Assembly (NCBI GenBank): GCA_938091335.1
Contig: CALLJG010000002.1
Location: forward strand, 1 to 64,000
Origin: an uncultured Thermodesulfobacterium sp.
Lineage (GTDB): Bacteria; Desulfobacterota; Thermodesulfobacteria; Thermodesulfobacteriales; Thermodesulfobacteriaceae
Length of the DNA stretch: 64,000 nt
Reading direction: 5' to 3'
A program made the translations under genes and the position numbers. Of the stretch, positions 44,596-53,636 are shown piece after piece. How positions within the stretch are numbered: position 1 is the stretch's first letter; each line of letters begins with the position of its first letter. Below the pieces are notes generated by a model. That model ran no database searches and was not told the origin of the DNA. It was given only the letters and a program-made list of their open reading frames with translations.

Positions 44596-45803
44596 TTAAA
44601 AAGGTATTTTTGACTCATAAGATGAATTTTTTTAAAACATTTATTCATTACCACCTTTATATTTTCTTTTTCTGCTAGTTCTTTAGCTTGTTCATTTACA
44701 ATTCCTTCCTGCATCCAAATTACTTTTGGTTTCAATTTTATCGCAGCTTCTACTATAGGTAACACTTGATCCGATCTTCTAAAAATAACAATAACTTCAG
44801 GTGAAAAATCAGAGGGAATTTCCAAAAGAGAAGGATATACCTTTTGCCCTAAGATTTCTTTAACTGCAGGATTAACAGGAACAACTTTAAATCCTTGTTT
44901 AAGTAAATATTCCATCACTATATAACTTGGACGTTCAGACTTAGGGCTTGCTCCAACTATTACAATATTTTTATATTTTTGAGGAATTTCTAAAATTTCA
45001 AATGGTATAGCAGAATAATCAGGTAACATACAAATCTCTTTTTTTACTCTTATTTTACATATTTCTAAGAACTTATATGGATCAAGAGAGGCTCCACCTA
45101 CTAATACCCCATCTATATTAGGTTTTTTCATTAAATCCTTAATATTAAAGGGAGAGACACTCCCACCATAAAGTATTCTAATATTTTCTACTATTTCTTT
45201 AGAAAATATATCTTTTAATTTCTCTCTAATAAATAAGTGAACTTGTTCAGCTTCTTCTGGGGTTGCATTAATTCCTGTTCCTATAGCCCAAACAGGTTCA
45301 TAAGCAATAACTATTGATTTAGCCTCTATTTTTTCAAGTTTTTTAAGCCCTTCAAATAATTGTTTTCCCACAACTTCTAAAGTTTTATAATTTTTTCTTT
45401 CTTCTAATGTTTCTCCTACACATAATATTGGTATTAATCCACACTTATATACACCTTCTACTCTTTTTGAAATTATTTCATCTGTTTCACCAAAAAGGTG
45501 TCTTCTCTCAGAATGTCCTAAAATCACATATTCTACTCCTAATTCTTTTAACATAATAGGAGATATTTCTCCTGTAAAGGGACCTTCTTTTGCCCAGCAA
45601 GCATTTTGTGCTCCAAGTTTAATTGGAGTTCCTTCTGTTAACTTTTGAACTATTGGTAAAACTGTAAAAGGAGGAGCTATCATAATCTCTCTATCAGAGA
45701 AATCTATCTCTGAAATTTTTGACAAGAATTCATTAAAAAATTGTTGAGTTTCTTTTTGAGTTTTATGCATTTTCCAATTTCCAGCAAAAAGATATTTCTT
45801 CAT
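44592..45803 (-). CDS. tpiA: Triosephosphate isomerase fused to a CoA-binding domain
   Basis: The 403 residues make two domains. Residues 1-250 are a complete triosephosphate isomerase: NWKMHKT (N9, K11), GHSERR with catalytic H97, and the YEPVWAIGTG loop with catalytic E169; GGASLD closes the barrel. Residues about 270-403 form a CoA-binding (YccU-like, Rossmann) domain: VIVGASPKSERPSYIV, VVPVNPAVKEILGQKVYPSL, and a C-terminal KVVMNKC with C389. A short linker joins them in one frame without a stop. M259 could serve as an internal start for the second domain. The gene follows pgk by 2 bp. Confidence 0.9.
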   Translation of the reverse strand: MKKYLFAGNWKMHKTQKETQQFFNEFLSKISEIDFSDREIMIAPPFTVLPIVQKLTEGTPIKLGAQNACWAKEGPFTGEISPIMLKELGVEYVILGHSERRHLFGETDEIISKRVEGVYKCGLIPILCVGETLEERKNYKTLEVVGKQLFEGLKKLEKIEAKSIVIAYEPVWAIGTGINATPEEAEQVHLFIREKLKDIFSKEIVENIRILYGGSVSPFNIKDLMKKPNIDGVLVGGASLDPYKFLEICKIRVKKEICMLPDYSAIPFEILEIPQKYKNIVIVGASPKSERPSYIVMEYLLKQGFKVVPVNPAVKEILGQKVYPSLLEIPSDFSPEVIVIFRRSDQVLPIVEAAIKLKPKVIWMQEGIVNEQAKELAEKENIKVVMNKCFKKIHLMSQKYLFK

Positions 45804-45805
45804 CT

Positions 45806-46969
45806 TTAACTTTTAAGAACTTTTAATCCAGGTAATTCCTTTCCTTCTAAGTATTCTAAAAATGCTCCTCCCGCAGTAGAAATATAAGAAAAAGCAGTTT
45901 CTACACCAGCAAGTTTAATAGCTAAAATAGTATCTCCTCCTCCTGCTATTGTCACTGAAGGTAAAGAAGCTATTTTTCTTGCTAAAGCTACTGTACCTTT
46001 ATGAAAAGGAGGTTTTTCAAAATATCCCATTGGTCCATTCCAAATCAAGGTCTTTGACCCTTCTAAAGCATGAGAAAATAATTTTATAGTTTCAGTGCCT
46101 ATATCAAAAATTTTATCATCTTCTGTAATCTCTGCTAAACCTATTTCCATAATATCCTCATCTCTTTCAACTACCACATCTACAGGAAGATAAAGTTTTA
46201 CTTCTTGTTCTTTAGCATATTTCATTATTTCTTTTGCAGTATCTAAATGATTATTTTCTAAGAGGGAAGCCCCTACTGAATAACCTTTAGCATGTAAAAA
46301 GGTATTAGCCATTGCTCCACCAATTATTAATTTATCTACTTTGTTAATGAGATTTTTTAAAATACCTATTTTTGAAGAAACCTTACTTCCTCCAACTACT
46401 GCGTAAAATGGTCTTTCAGGTTTACTTACAACTTTAGAAAGATATTTCAATTCTTTTTCCATTTGAAATCCTATCCCTTTCTCTCGAACTAAGTTTGCTA
46501 CTCCTACTACTGAAGCATGTACTCTATGACAAACTGAAAAAGCATCATTTATAAATATATCTGCAAATTTAGCCAACAATTTAGCAAATTCTATGCTATT
46601 TTCTGTTTCTCCTATATAGAATCTAACATTTTCTAAAAGTAAAACTTCACCTTCTTTCAATTCTTTTATCATCCTATCCACAGAGTCTTCGGTTAGATCT
46701 TCTAAAAATTTCACAGGAGCTTTTAAAATCTTTTTAAGATATTCGTATACAGGTTTTAGGGAAAATTCAGGACTTCTTTTTCCTTTAGGTCTTCCTAAAT
46801 GTGAACAAAGTATTGCTTTACCAAAAGATTGAATTACATAGTTAATAGTAGGAAGAGTTTCTATAATTCTTGTATCATCAATTATTTTTTCATTTTCCAT
46901 GGGCACATTAAAATCAACTCTTATTAAAACCTTTTTATTTTTGAGATCGAAATCTCTTAGAGACCTCAT
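45806..46969 (-). CDS. pgk: Phosphoglycerate kinase
   Basis: Pgk interconverts 1,3-bisphosphoglycerate and 3-phosphoglycerate with ATP/ADP. The 387 residues carry VLIRVDFNVPM, CSHLGRPKG, the hinge region with VGGSKVSSKI, NGPMGYFEKPPFHKGT, and the C-terminal AGGGDTILAIK. Length and motifs are standard. It precedes tpiA, the common gene order. Confidence 0.97.
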   Translation of the reverse strand: MRSLRDFDLKNKKVLIRVDFNVPMENEKIIDDTRIIETLPTINYVIQSFGKAILCSHLGRPKGKRSPEFSLKPVYEYLKKILKAPVKFLEDLTEDSVDRMIKELKEGEVLLLENVRFYIGETENSIEFAKLLAKFADIFINDAFSVCHRVHASVVGVANLVREKGIGFQMEKELKYLSKVVSKPERPFYAVVGGSKVSSKIGILKNLINKVDKLIIGGAMANTFLHAKGYSVGASLLENNHLDTAKEIMKYAKEQEVKLYLPVDVVVERDEDIMEIGLAEITEDDKIFDIGTETIKLFSHALEGSKTLIWNGPMGYFEKPPFHKGTVALARKIASLPSVTIAGGGDTILAIKLAGVETAFSYISTAGGAFLEYLEGKELPGLKVLKS

Positions 46970-46998
46970 AGATTTTCTCCTTTTTAATTAGATGTAGC

Positions 46999-47475
46999 TT
47001 AAAATTGAGTTATCTTTTTTAAAAGATTTATCATTTCTAAAGCACTTAACGCAGCTTCTGCTCCTTTGTTGCCTGCTTTTGTCCCTGCTCTTTCTACAGC
47101 TTGTTCAATAGTGTCAGTAGTTAAAATTCCAAAAATGATGGGTATTCCAGTTTCTAACATTACTTGAGCTATACCTTTAGAAGTTTCTGCAGCAATATAT
47201 TCAAAATGTGGAGTGGCACCTCTTATGATAGCTCCTAAACATAAAATAGCATCAAAATTTTTAGTTTCTGCTAGTTTCTTAGCAACTAAAGGAATTTCAA
47301 AGGCACCAGGGACCCAAACTATATAAATATTTTCTTCTAAAACCTTGTGTCTTTTTAAAATATCTAAAGCTCCTTCCAAAAGTTTTTGAGTAATAAAAAC
47401 ATTAAATCTACTTATTACTATCCCTATCTTGACTCCCTCACCTTCATAAAGTCCTTCTAAAATTACACACCTCAT
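46999..47475 (-). CDS. ribH: 6,7-dimethyl-8-ribityllumazine synthase
   Basis: RibH performs the penultimate step of riboflavin synthesis, condensing the pyrimidine and the four-carbon phosphate. The 158-residue enzyme contains [32 protein letters not shown] with the catalytic His, and the C-terminal [22 protein letters not shown]. No FMN riboswitch is seen upstream, and other rib genes are absent. It overlaps the ftsB-like gene by 4 bp. Confidence 0.96.
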   Translation of the reverse strand: MRCVILEGLYEGEGVKIGIVISRFNVFITQKLLEGALDILKRHKVLEENIYIVWVPGAFEIPLVAKKLAETKNFDAILCLGAIIRGATPHFEYIAAETSKGIAQVMLETGIPIIFGILTTDTIEQAVERAGTKAGNKGAEAALSALEMINLLKKITQF

Positions 47476-47807
47476 TTTATTATCTCCTTTTGACTTTTAT
47501 AGTAATAAGGAGAATATAAAAAAATTTTTTCACCTTTCTTTATATATCCATATCTAGTTCTTAAAATTTCTTCATAAAATATATCAGATTTAGATAACTT
47601 TTGAATCTCCCATTTAAAATATTTATTTTCACTTTTAATATTATTTATTTCTTTTAGTTCCCTTTTTATTATAAAACTTAATAGCAAATAAATAGACATA
47701 CTCAAAATAAGTCCTATTATTAAAATGGTTAATACCCATTTTCTTATCTTTTTCTTCTTTTTTTTGTAAGGCTTTACAATAATTTGAGGGTGATATCTTT
47801 TGGTCAT
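47472..47807 (-). CDS. FtsB/DivIC-like septum formation initiator
   Basis: The 111-residue bitopic membrane protein has a very basic cytoplasmic N-terminus (KKKKKK), one membrane segment (about 25-47) and a periplasmic coiled coil ending in [24 protein letters not shown], the FtsB/DivIC end motif (EE-x-x-R-x-x-x-G-x-x-K-x-G-E). It would act with FtsL and FtsQ in the divisome. The upstream gene encodes an exported protein, 3 bp away. Confidence 0.75.
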   Translation of the reverse strand: MTKRYHPQIIVKPYKKKKKKIRKWVLTILIIGLILSMSIYLLLSFIIKRELKEINNIKSENKYFKWEIQKLSKSDIFYEEILRTRYGYIKKGEKIFLYSPYYYKSQKEIIK

Positions 47808-47810
47808 ATT

Positions 47811-48491
47811 TTAAAACCATTGCCAAGGAGACCAATGATATACTTCTTGTAAAGCTTCTTTAGAGCTAAGTGATTGAGGCTCGACAGATTTAAGGGATTG
47901 AGGGTTAATTTTTAAAGCTGGATTAATAGAATATCCAGGAGGAGGGGGTGGTGGAGGAATATTTATTTTTACTTCAAATTCTTCTTTACTAGAAAATATT
48001 TTTAAAAACAAATTATTTATTTTATTAATAAGGTTTATTTTATTCCCAAAAGATTCTTTCTCTAAAGATATTGCCATATTAGTAATATCTTGACTAAAAA
48101 TTACATTTTTAATTTCTTCACAAAAAGTTTTAACTTTAAAAGGTAGTTGAAGATTTTCTATTTTTTCTTTTTTTGAGTAAATTGAGTTAAAAAAAATATT
48201 ATCTTTTAAATCAAATGTAATTTCTGAAAAATTTTCAGATGATTTTATAGAAATATTCAAAATATAGTGAATTTGAGAATTTCTCTCTTTTTCTTTTAAA
48301 GGTATTAAGACCAATTGAGAAGGAACTTCTAAATTTTCTAAAATGTTTTTTTCTATTTCTTTTTTAAATTGTGAAGAAATTTCAGAACCTTTCCATTTGA
48401 TAGGTAAAAGACCCAATCTAACTTCAGCAAAAGCTATAAAAGGAGTTCCTATTAAAATTAAAAAAATAATAATAAAGATATATTTTTTCAC
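47811..48491 (-). CDS. Exported protein with a proline-rich C-terminal region
   Basis: I do not recognise this protein. The 226 residues start with a clear signal peptide (KKYIFIIIFLILIGTPFIAFA, probable cleavage after about residue 22). The central part is beta-rich, and the C-terminal quarter carries seven consecutive prolines (PPPPPPPGY near 178-186) then a Ser/Leu/Gln-rich tail ending in YHWSPWQWF. It would be periplasmic or surface-located. It overlaps ppsA by 4 bp and precedes the divisome-like gene, so a cell-envelope role is possible but unproven. Confidence 0.7.
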   Translation of the reverse strand: MKKYIFIIIFLILIGTPFIAFAEVRLGLLPIKWKGSEISSQFKKEIEKNILENLEVPSQLVLIPLKEKERNSQIHYILNISIKSSENFSEITFDLKDNIFFNSIYSKKEKIENLQLPFKVKTFCEEIKNVIFSQDITNMAISLEKESFGNKINLINKINNLFLKIFSSKEEFEVKINIPPPPPPPGYSINPALKINPQSLKSVEPQSLSSKEALQEVYHWSPWQWF

Positions 48492-50923
48492 TTTTCCTTA
48501 GATAATTTCTTTTCTTTTTCTGCTACTATAAGTTTAGTTTTAACTACAGTATCTGGAGTTAAGCTAATAGAGTCTATGCTACATTCTACTAAAAATTCAG
48601 CAAACTCAGGAAAATCACTAGGGGCTTGACCACAAATTCCTATTTTTTTGTTATATTTTTTCGCAATATCTATTACTTCCTTTATTAACTTCTTTATTGC
48701 TGGATTTCTTTCATCATAAATATGAGCAACAAGTTCCGAATCCCTATCAAGTCCAAGAGTTAATTGAGTTAAATCATTAGACCCTATTGAAAAACCATCA
48801 AAAACTTTTGCAAATTCCTCAGCTAGAATTACATTGCTTGGTATTTCACACATTACATAAACTTCAAGACCATTTTCTCCTTGTTTAAGTCCATTTTTTT
48901 CCATTATTTTTATTACTTTCTTTCCTTCTTCAGGAGTTCTACAAAAAGGAACCATAACTTTTACATTAATTAATCCCATTTCATCTCTTACTTTTTTAAT
49001 AGCTTTACATTCTAAAGCAAAGGCTGGCTCAAATTTAGGATCATAATAACGAGAAGCACCTCTCCATCCTATCATAGGGTTAGATTCTAAAGGTTCATAT
49101 AAAAATCCACCTGCTAGATTAGCATATTCATTGGTTTTAAAATCTGAAAATCTAACAATTACTTCATTAGGATAAAAAGCAGCACCTATCATGGCTATTC
49201 CTTGTGCTAGTTTATCTACATAAAAATCAGATTTATTCTCGTATCCATAAGTCTTTTTTTCTATTAAAGAAACTACCTTTGCTATTTTAGGATCTTTTTT
49301 AGCTTTTTCTTTTAATTTTTCATATTCAATTAAAGCTAAAGGATGAATTCCTATATGAGAACCTATGATAAATTCTATTCTTGCCAATCCCACACCATCA
49401 TTTGGAATTTGTCCTTGAGTAAATGCCTGTTCAGGAATTCCTATATTCATCATAATTTTAGTTTTAGTAAATGGAAGTTTCTCAAGGTCTATTCTTTCTA
49501 CCTCAAAAGGTATTAAACCATCTAATATTCTTCCTTCTTCCCCTTGAGTACAATCTACAGTTATTCCCATTCCTGTTTTTATCAATTGAGTTGCTACTTC
49601 TGTTCCTACTACACAAGGAATCCCAAGCTCTCTTGAGACTATAGCTGCATGGCAAGTTCTTCCACCTTTATCTGTTACAATAGCAGAAGCCTTTTTCATA
49701 ATAGGTTCCCAATCAGGATCTGTCATGGTAGTAATTAAAACCTCTCCCTCTTTAAAATTGGCTATCTCACTAACATCTAAAATTACTCTTGCCTTACCTT
49801 GACCAATTTTACTCCCTACTGCCTTTCCTGTACATATAATTTTTCCTTCCCCCTTCAATTTATAAATTTCATAATATTTTTGTTGTTTTATAGCATGAAC
49901 TGTTTCTGGACGAGCTTGAACAATATAAAGCTCCCCTGTACCTACATTTCTTCCATCACCATCTTTTGCCCATTCTATATCCATAGGTCTACCATAATGT
50001 TCTTCAATAATAATTCCCCATTTTGCTAAAGTTAAAATCTCTTCATCATTAAGAACAAATCTTTTTCTCTCTTCTTTAAAAGTTTTAATAGTTCTAATAG
50101 GATTACGGGAACTTCTACCATATACTATTTTAATATGTTTTTCACCGAGTTTTTTAGAAATTATTGGTTTATATCCTTTTTTAAGAGTATGTTTAAACAC
50201 ATAATATTCATCTGGATTTACTTTTCCTTGAACTACAGCTTCTCCTAAACCCCATGCACCTGTAATATAGATTACATCCCTGAATCCGCTTTCGGTATCC
50301 AAAGTAAACATAACCCCTGAGCAAGCTACATCACTTCTTACCATTTTTTGAACTGCAACAGAAAGATAGACAGAAAAGTGGTTAAATCCTTTATCTTCTC
50401 TATAAGAAATAGCTCTATCAGTAAAAAGTGAAGCAAAGCATTTTTGTACTGCTTTTGTTACGGCTTCTGTTCCCCTAATATTAAGAAAAGTTTCTTGCTG
50501 TCCTGCAAAAGAAGCATCTGGTAAATCTTCTGCAGTAGCTGATGATCTTACTGCCACATCCACATTTTTAAAATACATCTTTTCCAGTTTTATATATGCT
50601 TTTTTTATTTCTTCTTCTAAATCTTTAGGCATTTCTGCTTTCAAAATTAAATTTCTGATTTTTCCTCCTCTACTTTGCAAATCCATAACGTTATGTGTGT
50701 CAAGTCCATCTAAAAGTTTTTTTATTTCTCTATCTAATCTATTTTCACTTATAAAATATTTATAAGCTTCGGCAGTAACAGCAAATCCGTAAGGAATCCT
50801 GATACCTTTTTCTGTAAGTCTAGAATACATTTCTCCAAGAGAAGCATTTTTTCCTCCTACTAAGGGAACATCCTTGTAAGAAATTTCATCAAACCAGAGA
50901 ATGAAAGGTTTCACAGAACCCAT
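48488..50923 (-). CDS. ppsA: Phosphoenolpyruvate synthase
   Basis: PpsA makes PEP from pyruvate, ATP and water, yielding AMP and phosphate, the entry to gluconeogenesis. The 811-residue protein has VGGKNASLGEMY, VAVRSSATAEDLPDASFAGQQET of the ATP-grasp domain, the phosphohistidine domain GGRTCHAAIVSRELGIPCVVG, and the C-terminal PEP/pyruvate TIM barrel with IGSNDLTQL and GICGQAPSD. It starts behind GGAGG and an excellent promoter. Confidence 0.96.
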   Translation of the reverse strand: MGSVKPFILWFDEISYKDVPLVGGKNASLGEMYSRLTEKGIRIPYGFAVTAEAYKYFISENRLDREIKKLLDGLDTHNVMDLQSRGGKIRNLILKAEMPKDLEEEIKKAYIKLEKMYFKNVDVAVRSSATAEDLPDASFAGQQETFLNIRGTEAVTKAVQKCFASLFTDRAISYREDKGFNHFSVYLSVAVQKMVRSDVACSGVMFTLDTESGFRDVIYITGAWGLGEAVVQGKVNPDEYYVFKHTLKKGYKPIISKKLGEKHIKIVYGRSSRNPIRTIKTFKEERKRFVLNDEEILTLAKWGIIIEEHYGRPMDIEWAKDGDGRNVGTGELYIVQARPETVHAIKQQKYYEIYKLKGEGKIICTGKAVGSKIGQGKARVILDVSEIANFKEGEVLITTMTDPDWEPIMKKASAIVTDKGGRTCHAAIVSRELGIPCVVGTEVATQLIKTGMGITVDCTQGEEGRILDGLIPFEVERIDLEKLPFTKTKIMMNIGIPEQAFTQGQIPNDGVGLARIEFIIGSHIGIHPLALIEYEKLKEKAKKDPKIAKVVSLIEKKTYGYENKSDFYVDKLAQGIAMIGAAFYPNEVIVRFSDFKTNEYANLAGGFLYEPLESNPMIGWRGASRYYDPKFEPAFALECKAIKKVRDEMGLINVKVMVPFCRTPEEGKKVIKIMEKNGLKQGENGLEVYVMCEIPSNVILAEEFAKVFDGFSIGSNDLTQLTLGLDRDSELVAHIYDERNPAIKKLIKEVIDIAKKYNKKIGICGQAPSDFPEFAEFLVECSIDSISLTPDTVVKTKLIVAEKEKKLSKEK

Positions 50924-50965
50924 TTATTAGTCCTCCTTTTAAAACTTGCTTTTTTTCTAATTTGG

Positions 50966-50994
50966 ATAATAGCAAAATTTATATTTATTGTCAA
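50966..50994 (-). promoter_or_regulatory. Strong promoter of the ppsA operon
   Basis: The minus strand carries a perfect TTGACA (50989-50994), 17 bp and TATTAT (50966-50971). Transcription from about 50959 gives a leader of about 36 nt with AAAAGGAGGA before the ppsA ATG. No further promoter was found for the downstream exported protein, ftsB-like and ribH genes, which overlap or abut each other. Confidence 0.75.
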
Positions 50995-51014
50995 GACAAA
51001 TACAATAAGTTAAA

Positions 51015-51042
51015 TTGACTTTCTCTTTGTGTATGCTATTTT
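51015..51042 (+). promoter_or_regulatory. Probable smpB promoter (leaderless geometry)
   Basis: TTGACT (51015-51020) is followed after 16 bp by TATTTT (51037-51042). The expected start point coincides with the ATG at 51050, and there is no Shine-Dalgarno. It overlaps the alternative GTG start at 51029. Confidence 0.45.
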
Positions 51043-51049
51043 TAAAATT

Positions 51050-51505
51050 ATGCGAGAAAAACTTATATGTACTAATAAAAAAGCTTATCATTTTTATAAT
51101 ATTGAAGAAACCTATGAAGCAGGAATTCAACTTTTAGGTTGTGAAGTGAAATCATTAAGACAGGGCAGAGCAAACTTAAATGATAGCTTTGCTAAAATTA
51201 TAAATGGAGAAATCTTTTTATATAATTTCCACATAAGTCCTTACCCACATAGTAGAGAAGCCAAAAATTTGGATCCTACAAGAACAAGAAAATTACTTTT
51301 AAAAAAATCAGAAATTAAAAAATTAACAGGTAAAGTTAAAGAAAAAGGTTACACCCTTATCCCCTTAAGGGTATATTTTAACGAAAGAGGATTTGCAAAA
51401 ATTGAGCTTGCTTTAGCTAAAGGGAAAAAAATTATTGATAGAAGAGAAGAGATAAAAAGAAAAGACTTAGAAAGAGAAATTAAAAGAAAACTTAAAATTA
51501 AATGA
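51050..51505 (+). CDS. smpB: SsrA-binding protein SmpB
   Basis: SmpB carries tmRNA to stalled ribosomes. From ATG 51050 the protein is 151 residues, with [45 protein letters not shown]-like ISPY segment, and [12 protein letters not shown] followed by the basic C-terminal tail. GTG 51029 would add seven residues, but the family starts close to the NKKA motif and the GTG lies inside the promoter. The tmRNA gene is not in this window. Its stop TGA overlaps the ATG of the sbcC remnant. Confidence 0.95.
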   Translation: MREKLICTNKKAYHFYNIEETYEAGIQLLGCEVKSLRQGRANLNDSFAKIINGEIFLYNFHISPYPHSREAKNLDPTRTRKLLLKKSEIKKLTGKVKEKGYTLIPLRVYFNERGFAKIELALAKGKKIIDRREEIKRKDLEREIKRKLKIK

Positions 51506-51885
51506 AACCTCTTTATCTTTCTTACAGAAAACAGACTATTTTTAATTTCTGGAGAAATAGGAGCAAGGAAAACCACCCTTTTTGATGGTATTTTATATGC
51601 TCTTTATGGAGAAGGAAGTATTGAGGGAAGAAGTCCTAATGACCTTATTTCTCACTTTATAAAAACTTAGATGGAAAAAACCTACAAAATTATTAAACGC
51701 CTTCCTGGAAAGACAGACCAGAAACTGTTTCTTTATGGATAGAAGATAGACTCTTTCCACTAAAAAATGAAATATTATTGGACTGGATGCTAAACAGTTT
51801 AAAAAGGTTTTTTCTTCCACAAGGAGAATATGGAAAAATAATAATTGCTAAGGGAGAAGAAAGAGAACATCTATTTTAAATATAT
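51502..51885 (+). pseudogene. sbcC: Decayed remnant of sbcC (Rad50-like nuclease subunit), N-terminal region
   Basis: This stretch holds no open gene but translates, across all three frames, into the collinear N-terminal pieces of SbcC. In order they are [10 protein letters not shown] (from 51502), [20 protein letters not shown] (from 51542, the Walker A region), EKTYKIIKRLPG (from 51674), GLDAKQFKKV (from 51780) and FLPQGEYGKI into AKGEEREHLF (ending 51876). At least two in-frame stops (TAG 51668 and 51740) and several frameshifts break it, and Walker A has Arg instead of Gly (GARKTT). The C-terminal coiled coil and Walker B half are gone. It probably reflects loss of the gene by deletion and decay. 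It fills the gap between smpB and mobA. Confidence 0.88.
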
Positions 51886-52539
51886 ATGAAGATAGTAATT
51901 TTAGCAGGTGGAAAGGGAATAAGAATTGGTGGTAAAAAGGCATTAGTTCCCTTTTTAAATAAACCTCTTATTTATTGGGTTTTCCAAAAGGTTAAAGAAT
52001 TTTCTTCTCCTGTCTATATCTCTGTTAAAAATGAAGAACAAGCAAAAGAAATAGAATATACATTAATTAAGGAAAATATTGATAAAAAAAAATTTTTTTT
52101 TATAAAAGATTTAATACCTAAAATAGAGGGACCTGTGTCAGGTATTTTTTCTGCAATTAATTTTTTCCCAAAAAATGAAATTCTTTTATTTACTGCGGTA
52201 GACCAGCCTCTAATAAAAGAAGAGACAATTAAATATTTATCAACTCTTTCTTACATTTTTTGTAATAAGTTTGTAATAACAACCAAAGGTAAAGATAAAA
52301 TTCTACCTTTTCCCAGCATTTTTCCTTGTTACCTTGTAGAAGAAATAAAAAATTTTATTTTTTTTGCTCCTCAAAAAAGTCTTTTCAGACTTTTCTCTTA
52401 TTTAAAAAGTAAAGAGGTTATTTTTTTTATATCTCACATTAAAATACATTATGAAAATTTTATAAATATTAATACTTTAGAGGAATTAAGAAAATTTGAA
52501 CAATGTTTTTCCCAGAAATTGAAAATCCAGAAAATATAA
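51886..52539 (+). CDS. mobA: Molybdenum cofactor guanylyltransferase-like protein MobA
   Basis: MobA attaches GMP to molybdopterin to make MGD for oxidoreductases such as formate dehydrogenase. The 217-residue nucleotidyltransferase begins with VILAGGKGIRIGGKKALVPF, the MobA pyrophosphorylase signature, and includes KIEGPVSGIFSAI and the metal-binding TAVDQPLI. Length is typical (about 200). The 3' end overlaps the next gene by 37 bp. Confidence 0.85.
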   Translation: MKIVILAGGKGIRIGGKKALVPFLNKPLIYWVFQKVKEFSSPVYISVKNEEQAKEIEYTLIKENIDKKKFFFIKDLIPKIEGPVSGIFSAINFFPKNEILLFTAVDQPLIKEETIKYLSTLSYIFCNKFVITTKGKDKILPFPSIFPCYLVEEIKNFIFFAPQKSLFRLFSYLKSKEVIFFISHIKIHYENFININTLEELRKFEQCFSQKLKIQKI

Positions 52540-53636
52540 AAATTTTAGTAGTAGATGATGATCCCATAATAAGAAAGAACATAAAAGAAATCCTTTCTTC
52601 AGAAGGATATCAAGTATATACTGCTGAAAATGGTAAAATAGCCTTAGAAATCCTCCCAGAAATCGAACCTGATATAATATTAGTAGATTATTTAATGCCA
52701 GAGTTAGATGGAATTTCTTTATGTAAAATTATAAAAAATAATCCAGACACTCTAGATATTGGGGTAATTTTAATTACAGCTGCTTATGATTTAGATACTA
52801 GAGTAAAAGGTCTTGGTTCAGGTGCTGATGATTTTTTAAATAAACCATTTTTTATACCTGAACTTAAAGCAAGAATTCTTTCCTTATCAAAAATTAAAAA
52901 ATATCGAGATTTTTTGAAAAATTATCAAATTATATTAGAAAAAGAAGTAGAAAAGAAAACAGCAGAACTTCAAAAAACTTATTTAGAACTTCAAATAGCC
53001 TACAATGAAATAAAGGAGCTTTCTTTAGAAATAATTCACAAATTAGCCAAAGCTGCTGAATATAAAGACGAATATACAGGATTTCATATACAAAGAATTA
53101 GTTTTTACTCAACCAAAATTGCAGAATATTTAGGTTTGAGTAAAGAACAAATAGAACTTATTAGATATGGGTCTCCTTTACATGATATTGGAAAAATAAG
53201 TATTCCCGATAATATTTTATTAAAGCAAGGTCCTTTAAATAAAGAAGAATGGGAAATTATGAAAAAACATACTATTATAGGGGCTCAACTTCTTGGTGGC
53301 TCAAAGATAAAATATTTAAAAGCTGCCCAAAAAATAGCTCTTTATCATCATGAAAAATGGGATGGAACAGGTTATCCCTACGGATTAAAAGAAAAAAAAA
53401 TACCTTTATTTGCAAGAATTGTAACTATAGCTGATGTTTTTGATGCACTTACTTCAGATAGACCTTATAGGAAGGCTCTTCCAATTAAAAAAGCTTTTGA
53501 AATTATCAAAAATGAAGCAGGAACTCATTTTGATCCCCAGTTAGTTAAAATTTTCTTAGAAATAAAAGATGAAATTATTGAAATAAGAGAGTTATTTAAA
53601 GATCAAAATAGTTTTAATTTATTCAATTCTTTCTAA
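52503..53636 (+). CDS. Response regulator with HD-GYP domain (predicted c-di-GMP phosphodiesterase)
   Basis: The 377-residue protein has a receiver domain (11-130) with a complete active site (acidic D18-D20, phosphoacceptor D62 in LVDYLMP, K114 in NKPFF), a coiled-coil linker (about 140-175), and an HD-GYP domain with H195, H227/D228 in HDIGK, H282/H283 and the HHEKWDGTGYP signature (282-292). Such proteins hydrolyse c-di-GMP when phosphorylated and often control motility. No histidine kinase is nearby. Its 3' end overlaps the convergent DUF72 gene by 18 bp. Confidence 0.92.
   Translation: MFFPEIENPENIKILVVDDDPIIRKNIKEILSSEGYQVYTAENGKIALEILPEIEPDIILVDYLMPELDGISLCKIIKNNPDTLDIGVILITAAYDLDTRVKGLGSGADDFLNKPFFIPELKARILSLSKIKKYRDFLKNYQIILEKEVEKKTAELQKTYLELQIAYNEIKELSLEIIHKLAKAAEYKDEYTGFHIQRISFYSTKIAEYLGLSKEQIELIRYGSPLHDIGKISIPDNILLKQGPLNKEEWEIMKKHTIIGAQLLGGSKIKYLKAAQKIALYHHEKWDGTGYPYGLKEKKIPLFARIVTIADVFDALTSDRPYRKALPIKKAFEIIKNEAGTHFDPQLVKIFLEIKDEIIEIRELFKDQNSFNLFNSF

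Noticed and set aside
44592-45803. Assembly or sequencing frameshift as cause of the TIM/CoA-binding fusion
   Set aside because: Both domains are complete and in the same frame with a short plausible linker; a single-base error would shift the frame. A lost stop codon cannot be excluded, so it is kept as a finding with that caveat.
51593-51820. Minus-strand frame of 75 residues in the smpB-mobA gap
   Set aside because: The plus strand holds recognisable sbcC fragments over the same bases, and the minus-strand translation has no family features.
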